A stretch of 54,682 nucleotides of DNA, from positions 1 through 54,682 of the forward strand of contig JAQXDK010000045.1 in assembly GCA_029251405.1 (NCBI GenBank), given 5' to 3'. A program made the position numbers and the translations under genes. Positions 34,108 to 42,622 of the stretch are shown piece by piece. The stretch's first letter is position 1. Each line of letters starts with the position of its first letter. Under the pieces are notes generated by a model. That model had not been told where the DNA came from. It did no database searches and saw only the letters and a list, made by a program, of their open reading frames with translations. Origin of the DNA: Flavobacteriales bacterium (lineage in GTDB: Bacteria > Bacteroidota > Bacteroidia > Flavobacteriales_D > Parvicellaceae).

Positions 34108-34971
34108 TTGGAAACTAGTGAACTATTAAAAAAAGTAAGAAAAATTGAGATAAAGACGAAAGGTTTGTCCAAGCAGGTATTTTCTGGGGAATACCATTCG
34201 GCATTTAAAGGTAGGGGTATGGCCTTTTCGGAAGTTAGAAATTACATACCTGGAGATGAGATCAGAACTATAGATTGGAATGTTACTGCCCGATTTAATG
34301 AACCTTATGTAAAAGTATTTGAAGAGGAAAGAGAACTTACTGTAATGCTTATTGTAGATATTTCAGGGTCAGAAAGTTTCGGTTCTGATGATCTGCTCAA
34401 GCGTGAGTTTATTGCTGAAATAGGAGCTGTTTTAGCCTTTTCAGCCACTCAAAACAACGATAAAATAGGAGCCATTTTATTTTCAGATCAAATTGAATTA
34501 TATATTCCTCCGAAAAAAGGTAGAAAACATATTTTAAGAATAATTAGAGAACTTATCGAGTTCAAGCCCAACTCTACTTTAACCAATGTAGGAGAAGTAC
34601 TTCAAAATTTTAACAACCTCATTAAAAAAAGAGCCATAGCTTTTTTAATCTCGGATTTTCTAGAAAGTAAACTTGAAAATGCTCTTAAGATAACTGCTAA
34701 AAAACATGATTTAATAGCACTAAGAATATTTGACGCAAGAGAAAAAGAATTACCCGATACTGGAATGACTTTATTTTCAGACAGCGAAACAGGACAAAAT
34801 AAATGGATAAATACAAGCAGTAAAAGTGTTAGAGATATCTACTACAACAATTTTCTTTCAAGAGAACATGGTATTTTAGAATCTTTCAAAAAATCTAAAG
34901 TTGACCATGCTAATATTTGTCTTCAGTCCGGTTATATTTATCCACTTATGAATTTATTTAAAAAGCGTTGA
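34108..34971 (+). CDS. DUF58 protein (TTG start)
   Basis: 287 residues. SGEYHSAFKGRGMAFSEVR, PGDEIRTIDWNVTAR and EEERELTVMLIVDISGS are the classical DUF58 motifs; the last begins a VWA-like fold with a MIDAS-type DxSxS. The start is TTG at 34108, giving the normal family N-terminus (METSELLKKVRKIEI). DUF58 genes almost always follow moxR, with which they form a functional pair. The end overlaps the next gene in a TTGA. Confidence 0.9.
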   Translation: METSELLKKVRKIEIKTKGLSKQVFSGEYHSAFKGRGMAFSEVRNYIPGDEIRTIDWNVTARFNEPYVKVFEEERELTVMLIVDISGSESFGSDDLLKREFIAEIGAVLAFSATQNNDKIGAILFSDQIELYIPPKKGRKHILRIIRELIEFKPNSTLTNVGEVLQNFNNLIKKRAIAFLISDFLESKLENALKITAKKHDLIALRIFDAREKELPDTGMTLFSDSETGQNKWINTSSKSVRDIYYNNFLSREHGILESFKKSKVDHANICLQSGYIYPLMNLFKKR

Positions 34972-35936
34972 AAAAGTTTTTAATCATATTAATATTAATA
35001 CCTTTTTCTTTTAAAAGCCAGTCTTTTGATTTTCAATCTATTTCCAAAAAAAAGAAACTTACTGTTGGTGAAGCTGTTGAAATTGATTTAAAATTAACTA
35101 TTCCAGCTGATAAAATATACGACACTGTTTATTTTAAATTGTCAGAAAATGGAGATTCTCTATTGGATAATTGGGAACTATGGAACAAAAGTATACTTCA
35201 AAAATCTTCTATTGAAAATGAAACTGGAAATTTCTTAATCACATACTCTCAAAAAATTTCTGTTGCTAATTTTGATACAGGTCAATTTGTTTTCCCTTCT
35301 GCTTTGGCTTTTGTTGATTCTACAATTGCATATTCTAATTCCATAGAATTTTCAGTTTCATTGGATGAAATTGATGAAAAATCTTCCATAAAACAAGAAA
35401 AACCAATTAAAGAAATTACCATTTCCTGGTACGAATATGTTCTTTACTTTTTAAGCAAATACGCTTGGTGGATGCTAGGAATTGTAATTTCGATCCTGCT
35501 TTTGTTTATTATCATTAAAAGATTTAATAAAAAAACCAAAGAGACTATTTCAACTCCACCAATTCCAATTGAAATTACACTTCTAGAAACACTTTCTAAA
35601 ATTGAAAAACAAAAATATTGGGAAAACGGATATTACAAGAAATATTACAGTGAGCTATCAAATATTCTTTGGAAATTTTTAGAATACAGATATCAAATCA
35701 AAACTTTTGAAAAAACAAGTTCAGAAATATTAGAAGCTTTAAAATGGAGTTCTTTACCAAAAAATTTCACTCCTTCTATTGAACGTTTTTTTGAAATTTC
35801 AGATGGAGTGAAATTTGCAAAACAATCCTCTTTAGAAAAAGATAACATTTCAGCAATTAAAACTATAAGAGATCTAATTGAGCTAGAAAGACAAGATTTA
35901 ATTACAGAAATAAAAAGTCCTGAACATAATGAATAG
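34968..35936 (+). CDS. BatD-like membrane protein of the Bat cluster (TTG start)
   Basis: 322 residues. A signal peptide (MKKFLIILILIPFSFKSQS), a periplasmic beta-rich domain, one membrane helix at about 165-188 and a cytoplasmic helical tail with YYKKYYSELSNILWKFLEYRY. The tail and layout resemble the second half of BatD. It starts with TTG within TTGA, sharing bases with the DUF58 stop, and overlaps batA by eight bases. Genes of this type are usual between DUF58 and batA in Bacteroidota, but its role is undefined. Confidence 0.8.
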   Translation: MKKFLIILILIPFSFKSQSFDFQSISKKKKLTVGEAVEIDLKLTIPADKIYDTVYFKLSENGDSLLDNWELWNKSILQKSSIENETGNFLITYSQKISVANFDTGQFVFPSALAFVDSTIAYSNSIEFSVSLDEIDEKSSIKQEKPIKEITISWYEYVLYFLSKYAWWMLGIVISILLLFIIIKRFNKKTKETISTPPIPIEITLLETLSKIEKQKYWENGYYKKYYSELSNILWKFLEYRYQIKTFEKTSSEILEALKWSSLPKNFTPSIERFFEISDGVKFAKQSSLEKDNISAIKTIRDLIELERQDLITEIKSPEHNE

Positions 35937-36954
35937 CCTATTTCAGAAATATCAATTCAGTGACCCTTGGATTCTTTGGTTTCTACTATTAATACCAATA
36001 TCTGTTATTATTTACTTCTTTTTATTTCAAAAAAAGAATGAACCTATGAAAATTTCAAGTCTGAACTTTTTTGAAGGGATTTCTGACAAATGGACAAGCA
36101 AATATCAACATCTTGGATTTGTTTTAAAATTAATCGCAATTGGTTCTTTAATAATTGCACTGGCAAGACCTCAAATACCTATTGAAGCGCATTCTGAAAC
36201 TGAACTTTTTAAAGAAGGAATTGACATTGTGATATCCATGGATGCTTCAGGAAGCATGTTAGCAAAGGACTTTTCTCCAAATAGATTTGAAGCTTCTAAA
36301 GATTTAGCAAAAGAGTTTGTTAAAGACAGAGTAAACGACCGTGTTGGCTTGGTGATTTTTGAAGGAGAATCTTACACTCAATGTCCCCTAACATCTGATA
36401 GAGAAATACTAATTGAATTGATTGAATCTGTTGAACAAGGTGTTGTAGAACAAGGCACAGCCATTGGCATGGGATTAGCAACTGCAGTAAACAGATTACG
36501 TGAAAGTGAAGCGCCAAGTAAAGTAATAATTTTATTAACAGATGGTGTAAACACCCATGGGAAAATTCATCCACTTAACGCAACCGAAATTGCTAAGGAG
36601 TTTAATATTAGAGTATATACTATAGGTGTTGGTACGAATGGAAAAGCAAAAACACCTGTAGCAATCGACCCTTTTACGGGGAATTACATATATGATTATG
36701 TAGATGTTGAAATTGATGAAAAAACCTTAAAAGCAATTGCAAGTGAAACTGGAGGTAGATATTTTAGAGCCACAGATAATGATAAGTTAAAATCTGTTTA
36801 CAAGGAAATTAACGAATTAGAGAAAGCTAAAATAAAAACTATTGAATATGACATTGATCTACCTGAAAAGGGTAACCTTTTTATTTTATTTGGTCTAGGG
36901 CTTTTATTAATAGAATTTTTTATTTCCAGATACTTTTTTCAAGGAATTTCATGA
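35929..36954 (+). CDS. batA: BatA, VWA-domain membrane protein
   Basis: 341 residues. An N-terminal membrane pair (about 14-35 and 63-80), then a VWA domain with a complete MIDAS: DIVISMDASGSM (about 100) and ILLTDGVNTHG (about 202). A C-terminal membrane helix ends the protein (FILFGLGLLLIEFFI). In Bacteroides and Leptospira the Bat proteins are linked to oxygen tolerance and envelope stress. It overlaps batB by four bases (ATGA). Confidence 0.93.
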   Translation: MNSLFQKYQFSDPWILWFLLLIPISVIIYFFLFQKKNEPMKISSLNFFEGISDKWTSKYQHLGFVLKLIAIGSLIIALARPQIPIEAHSETELFKEGIDIVISMDASGSMLAKDFSPNRFEASKDLAKEFVKDRVNDRVGLVIFEGESYTQCPLTSDREILIELIESVEQGVVEQGTAIGMGLATAVNRLRESEAPSKVIILLTDGVNTHGKIHPLNATEIAKEFNIRVYTIGVGTNGKAKTPVAIDPFTGNYIYDYVDVEIDEKTLKAIASETGGRYFRATDNDKLKSVYKEINELEKAKIKTIEYDIDLPEKGNLFILFGLGLLLIEFFISRYFFQGIS

Positions 36955-38111
36955 AAATAAACAAGAAAAAATATTACTCCAAAACCTCTAGTTTGATAAT
37001 AACTCTATTGATATTAGAAATTATTTTTTGGACTATTACACTTTCTGTATACCAATATCTAATATTAAATGTTAGAGAATTTAGATTAGAACATCCGAAG
37101 GTGTTGTGGCTTTTAGTTTTAGTTTTTATTTTAAATATTATTTGGCTAAAAAATAAAATTTGGAAGAAAAACGCCGTTAATAAGTTTGCAAAGTTAAATA
37201 CCCTGAGCAGAATATTTAATGGGTTTTCGAATAATAGGTCAATCTATAAATACATACTATTTAGAACTGCTATTGGCTTACTAATTATAGCTGCATCCAA
37301 TCCTCAATATGGTGAAAATGAAAGAACTGTTGCATCAAAAGGTATCGATGTAATGGTTGCACTAGACATAAGTAAAAGTATGATGGCTGAAGATATCGTT
37401 GAAGGATACAACCGACTCGATATTGCAAAATTAGCAATAGGTAAATTAATTAACGAACTTAGAGGAGATCATGTTGGAATTGTAGTATTTGCTGGTGAAG
37501 CTTACAAGCAATTACCTCTAACACCTGACTACCAAGTAGCTAAATTGTTTCTTAAAAGTATTGGAACCGATATGATTTCTTCTCAAGGAACTGATATAGG
37601 AAATGCTATAGAATTAAGCATGAGCTCTTTTAACGAAGAAAGAAAAACTAACAAAGCAATTGTTATAATTTCCGATGGAGAAGACCATGAAGAGCAGGCA
37701 GTTGAAGCAGCAAGAAGAGCTAGTGATGATGGAGTAGTTATTTGTACAGTAGGAATGGGTTCCGATAAAGGTGTCCCTATTCCTATAATTAGAAATGGGA
37801 GAAAAATAGGTATTAAAAAAGATAAAGATGAATCTACTGTTTTAACAAAACTTAATGAAAAAAATTTAATTGATATTGCTCAAGCAGGTAGTGGTAGTTA
37901 CACAAAAACTAAAGGATTAAATTTAAATTTAAGAACCATTATAGACAGGATAAATAAAATAGAAAAAACTACTCTCAAAAAAGACAGATACTCTACTTAC
38001 GATGACCAATTTCAATGGTTTTTATTTCCTGCACTAATCTTATTACTTTTAGATCTTGTAATTTTTGAGAAAAGAGGCAAAATTGATGAAAAAATAACAT
38101 TATTTAAATGA
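36951..38111 (+). CDS. batB: BatB, VWA-domain membrane protein
   Basis: 386 residues, laid out like BatA: two N-terminal membrane segments, a VWA domain with MIDAS DVMVALDISKSMMAED (about 135) and AIVIISDGEDHEEQA, and a C-terminal membrane helix (FLFPALILLLLDLVIF). It probably forms a complex with BatA and MoxR. It overlaps batC by four bases (ATGA). Confidence 0.93.
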   Translation: MKINKKKYYSKTSSLIITLLILEIIFWTITLSVYQYLILNVREFRLEHPKVLWLLVLVFILNIIWLKNKIWKKNAVNKFAKLNTLSRIFNGFSNNRSIYKYILFRTAIGLLIIAASNPQYGENERTVASKGIDVMVALDISKSMMAEDIVEGYNRLDIAKLAIGKLINELRGDHVGIVVFAGEAYKQLPLTPDYQVAKLFLKSIGTDMISSQGTDIGNAIELSMSSFNEERKTNKAIVIISDGEDHEEQAVEAARRASDDGVVICTVGMGSDKGVPIPIIRNGRKIGIKKDKDESTVLTKLNEKNLIDIAQAGSGSYTKTKGLNLNLRTIIDRINKIEKTTLKKDRYSTYDDQFQWFLFPALILLLLDLVIFEKRGKIDEKITLFK

Positions 38112-38905
38112 GATTATCACTAAACATTAGGCTTTTAATAACTACTACAATCCTTAGTATGAGTATGTATTCTCAAACTATTGAAAGTAAACTTGAGTTA
38201 AAAAAAGGAAACGAGTTTTTTCTAAAAGGAGATTTCGAGAAATCATCTAATAGCTATAACAATTCACTTGACGCAGATGATAACAACCTTAATTCAATAT
38301 TTAATAGCGGTAATTCATCATTAATGATGGGAGAATATGAAGAAGCTAGAGAATATTTTAAAACTTACATTTCAAAATCATCAGACAAATTAGACAAATC
38401 GTTAGCTCATTATAATTTAGGGAATTCATTTCTCAAGCAGCACCAAAAAGAGGTAAATGAAGGCGGACAAAATTCAGCTGAGCACTTACAAAATGCAGTT
38501 AACGAGTACAAACAATCTTTAAGACACAACCCTAAAGATAGTGATGCTAGGTACAATTTATCATACGCCATGAAGCTGATGCAAAACCAGCAAAATAAAG
38601 ACAAAGATCAACAAGACAAAGATCAACAAGATAAAGATCAAAAAGATAAAGACCAACAAGACAAAGACCAACAAGACAAAGACCAACAAGACAAAGACCA
38701 ACAAGACAAAGACCAACAAGACAAAGATCAAAAAGACAAAGATCAAAAAGAACAAGATCAAAAAAAGAAAAACCAGCAAAAAGAATCTAAAGAACAGGCT
38801 TTAAAAAATTTAGATGCAATAAATGGTGATGAAGAAAAGGTTCTACTAAAAGTCAATAGAAAAAAAGGAGATCAGAAAAAGAAGAGTAAAACTAAAGACT
38901 GGTAA
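38108..38905 (+). CDS. batC: BatC, TPR protein with Lys/Asp/Gln-rich repeat tail
   Basis: 265 residues. A signal peptide (about 1-22), TPR repeats at about 25-150 (LELKKGNEFFLKGDFEKSS, KSLAHYNLGNSFLKQHQKE), then a low-complexity region of 11 five-residue units of the form DKDQQ or DKDQK (residues 165-219), and a basic tail. The TPR part is the standard BatC; the long charged repeat is coded by a 15-bp tandem repeat and could vary in length between strains. Same operon as batB and batD. Confidence 0.92.
   Translation: MRLSLNIRLLITTTILSMSMYSQTIESKLELKKGNEFFLKGDFEKSSNSYNNSLDADDNNLNSIFNSGNSSLMMGEYEEAREYFKTYISKSSDKLDKSLAHYNLGNSFLKQHQKEVNEGGQNSAEHLQNAVNEYKQSLRHNPKDSDARYNLSYAMKLMQNQQNKDKDQQDKDQQDKDQKDKDQQDKDQQDKDQQDKDQQDKDQQDKDQKDKDQKEQDQKKKNQQKESKEQALKNLDAINGDEEKVLLKVNRKKGDQKKKSKTKDW
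38600..38764 (+). repeat. 15-bp tandem repeat inside batC, 11 units
   Basis: Eleven head-to-tail units of the form GACAAAGAYCAACAA, each five codons, remaining in frame. Units 5-8 (38660-38719) are identical; the outer ones differ at one to three positions (GAT for GAC, AAA for CAA). Copy-number change would alter BatC length without a frameshift. Confidence 0.95.
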
Positions 38906-40681
38906 ATGAAGAATTTATTACTTTACATATCGTTCATTTTCAGTTTTTTTTCTTCAATTTCCCAAGATTTTGTTTTCAAATCTTACGTTGACCAAAATAA
39001 TATATCTACAGACGACTACATCAGATTTACTGTTGAATCAAGTGAAAGGGTTCAACTAAATAATTTAAATTTTAAAGATTTTATAATTAAACAAGGTCCT
39101 TTCACCAGTTCATCAAGTCAAACAACAATTATTAATGGGAAATTTAAATCCAAAAACGAGTATAAATCTACTTTTATAATAACTCCTAAAAATACTGGAA
39201 CTCTTTCCATAGAATCTATTAAAGTTAATTACAACGGAAAGGATTACCAAACAAAAAAAATTACAATAAACGTTTCTAAAGGGCAACAAAACACGGTTTC
39301 TTCCAATAACAAAAAAACTAACTCTAATAATTCCAACAGTAAACTATTCGCCAAAATAACTTGTTCCAACTACCAACCCTATATTGGAGAAAATTTAATT
39401 GTAAAATATAAAATTTATCAATCGTCTTATCACATAAGGAATCTAGAGATTACGGATTATGATCTTCCTATGATAAGTGATTTTTGGACAGAACTTATTG
39501 AACCAAAAAACAAACAATGGAAAGAGGAACAAGAAATTATTAATGGGATATCTTTTAGAGTATTTACTCTGAAAAAAGAAATTGTTTCTCCGCAAAAATC
39601 TGGAAAGTTATTTATACCATCTTTTGAAGTATCAACAGTTATCAATAGAGATTTTTTTAATCGAGGAACCTCAAAAATCATTAAAAGTAACCAGCCCGTT
39701 ATAAATGTTAAAAAACTTCCTGCTAACGCACCTAAGAGTTTTAAAGGTCAGGTTGGTAAAAATTATAAAATGGATGTTAATTTGAGTAAACTAGAACTAG
39801 CTGTAGACGAAGCCTTAGACTTAGAACTAATTATTTCTGGAAGTGGTAATCTAAAACAAATTAAGATGCCTATTCTCAATTTCCCAAAAGACATGGAAAA
39901 ATATCCTGAAGAAATTAAATCTAAAATAACCTTAAGTGAAAATGGTATTTCTGGAAGAAAAAAAATGAACCAACTGCTAATTCCAAGATTTCATGGAGAT
40001 TATGAAATTCCACCCATTGAGTTTTGTTATTTTGATGTAACCAGAAATAAATACAAAATCTTAAATCACCCTGGCTTTAAAATCAAAGTTAGTAAAGGAA
40101 CCAATCAAAGTTTATCTAATTCATTGGCTCCTAACTCCAATACAATTAATGAACAGGAAGAAGTAGAATTAATAAATGAAAACATTCACCATATAAAAAG
40201 TAAAACCAAGTTGTATGATTATAGTGATCCAATATTTGGGAGCAAATTATACTGGTCTATTATATTTTCAATTCCAATTGGATTGATATTTCTTCTAATA
40301 ATTTTGAGTAATAAAAATAGATTTACTGATAAAGAGAAAATTAAAGTCAAGAAAATTATAAAAAAAGTAAATCAAGAATTTAACAACCTCAATAATAATA
40401 TTGATCAAATTTCAGTAACCGACTTTTACAAAGAAATTTCAAAACTTTGGAATATCTATTTAACTAATAAATATCAAATAAAATTATCTGATTTAAGTAG
40501 AGATAAGATTAAAGAAATACTTAAAGAAAATAGTATTTCTTCAGACGACATTTTACAAATGGATAAAATATTAAACAATTGTGAAATGGCTCAGTACAGT
40601 CCCTTAACAAATCAACTGGCTAAAGAAAGTCTAGAAGAAAGTCAAAATTTAATCCAAAAATTTGAAAAAAATGCTGTCTAG
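38906..40681 (+). CDS. batD: BatD, oxygen-tolerance membrane protein
   Basis: 591 residues. A signal peptide (about 1-19), several beta-sandwich domains with typical BatD lines (FVFKSYVDQNNISTDDYIRF, IGENLIVKYKIYQSSYHIRN, GKLFIPSFEVSTV, IPRFHGDYEIPPIEFCYFD), one membrane helix at about 452-470 and a cytoplasmic helical tail. It starts on the base after the batC stop and overlaps batE by 20 bases. Confidence 0.92.
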   Translation: MKNLLLYISFIFSFFSSISQDFVFKSYVDQNNISTDDYIRFTVESSERVQLNNLNFKDFIIKQGPFTSSSSQTTIINGKFKSKNEYKSTFIITPKNTGTLSIESIKVNYNGKDYQTKKITINVSKGQQNTVSSNNKKTNSNNSNSKLFAKITCSNYQPYIGENLIVKYKIYQSSYHIRNLEITDYDLPMISDFWTELIEPKNKQWKEEQEIINGISFRVFTLKKEIVSPQKSGKLFIPSFEVSTVINRDFFNRGTSKIIKSNQPVINVKKLPANAPKSFKGQVGKNYKMDVNLSKLELAVDEALDLELIISGSGNLKQIKMPILNFPKDMEKYPEEIKSKITLSENGISGRKKMNQLLIPRFHGDYEIPPIEFCYFDVTRNKYKILNHPGFKIKVSKGTNQSLSNSLAPNSNTINEQEEVELINENIHHIKSKTKLYDYSDPIFGSKLYWSIIFSIPIGLIFLLIILSNKNRFTDKEKIKVKKIIKKVNQEFNNLNNNIDQISVTDFYKEISKLWNIYLTNKYQIKLSDLSRDKIKEILKENSISSDDILQMDKILNNCEMAQYSPLTNQLAKESLEESQNLIQKFEKNAV

Positions 40682-41426
40682 AATAGTTCAAATAGGTTTA
40701 ATTTTTCTAATTTTTTCAAATAATGTTATTTGTCAAGAAAATGATTCCATTTTTAATGTATCCAATATTCACTACGAAAATAAAAATTACGACTCTGCAA
40801 AAACAGGCTATTTAAAACTTTATAATAATGGTCTAATTAGTAAAGAGTTGTTATTAAACTTAGGAAACAGTTATTTTAAATTAGATAGCTTACCCCATGC
40901 TATTTTATTTTATGAAAAAGGAATGAAAATAGCTCCTGGAAATAAAGATTTAATGCATAATTTACAGTTTTGTAATACCTTTCTTAAAGACAAAAACTCT
41001 ATAAAAAAATCAATATTTATTAACGACTTGGTTTTTAGCTTTTTAGGTAAATCTCCCAACTACTGGGCTTTTTCATCTATAATTACCCTCTCTTTGTCTT
41101 GCATTCTATTTTTCTTCTATTGGATTACTAATAAAAACACATATAAGAGAATTTATTTTTACAGTTTTGTCGTTACTCTTTTAATTTTTATAGCTTGTGT
41201 TTTATTTAGTGCTATAAGTAAGTCTAAAATCAATAATTCTAATTATGCTGTAGTCTTCTCACCTACAGCTAAAGTAATGACGGCTCCATCACAAAATTCG
41301 TCTACAACTTATCAATTACACGAAGGTTCAAAAGCAAAAATTACTGGAGAAAATCAGCTGTGGTTCGAAATATCATTCAACGACCGTAAAGGTTGGGTTC
41401 AAAAAAAATTTCTTAAAAGAATATAA
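40662..41426 (+). CDS. batE: BatE, TPR and SH3-like membrane protein
   Basis: 254 residues. Signal peptide (about 1-24), two TPR repeats (about 30-105, GNSYFKLDSLPHAILFYEKG), two membrane helices (about 125-148 and 159-182), and a bacterial SH3 domain at the C-terminus (residues of about 195-254, HEGSKAKITGENQLWFEI, GWVQKKFLK). This is the usual last Bat protein. Its stop and the nth start share TAATG. Confidence 0.9.
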   Translation: MKKMLSRIVQIGLIFLIFSNNVICQENDSIFNVSNIHYENKNYDSAKTGYLKLYNNGLISKELLLNLGNSYFKLDSLPHAILFYEKGMKIAPGNKDLMHNLQFCNTFLKDKNSIKKSIFINDLVFSFLGKSPNYWAFSSIITLSLSCILFFFYWITNKNTYKRIYFYSFVVTLLIFIACVLFSAISKSKINNSNYAVVFSPTAKVMTAPSQNSSTTYQLHEGSKAKITGENQLWFEISFNDRKGWVQKKFLKRI

Positions 41427-42070
41427 TGACAAAATCTGATAAAGTTCTCTATGTTATAAATGAACTTGAAAGATTATATCCTAAAACACCAGTTCCGTTA
41501 TTGCATACCGACCCCTATACTCTCTTAATTGCTGTATTGTTGTCTGCTCAATGTACAGATGAGAGAGTTAATAAAATAACCCCAATTTTATTTAATAGAG
41601 CAAACAATCCAATTGATATGGTCCAATTAAAAGTGGAAGAAATTAAATCCATAATTAGACCCTGCGGCTTATCGCCAAAGAAATCTAAAGCCATCCATGA
41701 ATTGTCTTCTATACTCATCAACAAATACCAAGGCCAAGTTCCAAATAATTTATCCTTGTTAGAAGAGCTCCCTGGTGTTGGCCATAAAACTGCTTCGGTA
41801 GTAGTTAGTCAAGCATTTGGTGTACCTGCTTTTCCTGTTGACACCCATATTCATCGACTAATGTATAGGTGGGGTTTTACAAATGGTAAAAATGTAGTCC
41901 AAACAGAGAAAGATGCCAAAAGATTATTTCCAAAAGAAATATGGAATAAACTTCATTTACAAATTATTTTTTACGGTAGAGAATACTCTCCTGCAAGAGG
42001 AGTTAGAAAGGAAAAAGATTTTTTAACAGTAGCAATAGGAAGAAAATCAGTGATTAAGAAGTATATTTAA
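41426..42070 (+). CDS. nth: Endonuclease III-type DNA glycosylase/AP lyase without the iron-sulfur cysteines
   Basis: 214 residues. The HhH-GPD core is complete: AVLLSAQCTDERVNK, the hairpin LPGVGHKTASVVV with catalytic Lys121, and FPVDTHIHRL with catalytic Asp139. It removes oxidised pyrimidines. The C-terminus (FYGREYSPARGVRKEKDF to the end) has none of the four cysteines of the [4Fe-4S] cluster (C-x6-C-x2-C-x5-C) of E. coli Nth. The gene is joined to the bat operon by a one-base overlap. Confidence 0.92.
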   Translation: MTKSDKVLYVINELERLYPKTPVPLLHTDPYTLLIAVLLSAQCTDERVNKITPILFNRANNPIDMVQLKVEEIKSIIRPCGLSPKKSKAIHELSSILINKYQGQVPNNLSLLEELPGVGHKTASVVVSQAFGVPAFPVDTHIHRLMYRWGFTNGKNVVQTEKDAKRLFPKEIWNKLHLQIIFYGREYSPARGVRKEKDFLTVAIGRKSVIKKYI

Positions 42071-42073
42071 TTT

Positions 42074-42622
42074 ATGAAAAACATTTTATTACTATTTATA
42101 ATTTTATTGGGCTCAAAGTTCATGGGGCAAAGCTTTACTATCCAACAGAACAATATGACTTTGTCAGGACTATCAACTAGTGGTGATTTTTCTCAAGGTA
42201 CTTATCTTGATGCTTTAGCTAACGATTCACTGACATGGAGTATTGTTTCAGATTCTTTACCTTCTATATGGAATTTTTCACTTTGTTTTCCAAACTGTTA
42301 TCCTATAGGTTCTAATAGTGGTAATCTAATAATTACAAATGGAGATAGTTATTATTTGAACTGTCACATTTATCCCAATAATACAACTGGAGAAGGTTAC
42401 ATTACCATGGAAATAACAAACAGTTCAGGAGTCACAGAACAAGTTACGTGGCATGGAGTTGCCGGAAGCGTAGGTATTGTTAATGAATTTTTTAAAACAA
42501 GTAGTGAAATAAAAAACATCTATAACCTAAATGGTCAAATTGTCCAGGAGTTTCAAAATAATAGAATCTACATAGTTCAACTAAAAGATAACAGTGTTGT
42601 GAAAACTTTTATTAATAATTAG
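42074..42622 (+). CDS. Small secreted protein with a T9SS-like C-terminal tail
   Basis: 182 residues. Signal peptide (about 1-19, cut before QSFTIQQ), a beta-rich body with two Cys pairs (LCFPNCYP; LNCH), and a C-terminal tail (IYNLNGQIVQEFQNNRIYIV, then KTFINN) like type A T9SS sorting signals. No further family is recognised. It begins four bases after nth but looks like an unrelated passenger; its end overlaps the convergent di-haem peroxidase gene by 11 bases. Confidence 0.8.
   Translation: MKNILLLFIILLGSKFMGQSFTIQQNNMTLSGLSTSGDFSQGTYLDALANDSLTWSIVSDSLPSIWNFSLCFPNCYPIGSNSGNLIITNGDSYYLNCHIYPNNTTGEGYITMEITNSSGVTEQVTWHGVAGSVGIVNEFFKTSSEIKNIYNLNGQIVQEFQNNRIYIVQLKDNSVVKTFINN

Noticed and set aside
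38600-38764. CRISPR-like array
   Set aside because: Units are 15 bp, contiguous with no spacers, and lie in frame inside batC; no cas gene is present.
38561-38779. Antisense Leu/Val/Phe-rich ORF opposite batC
   Set aside because: It is the complement of the 15-bp repeat; a repeat of 5 codons is open in several frames by construction.
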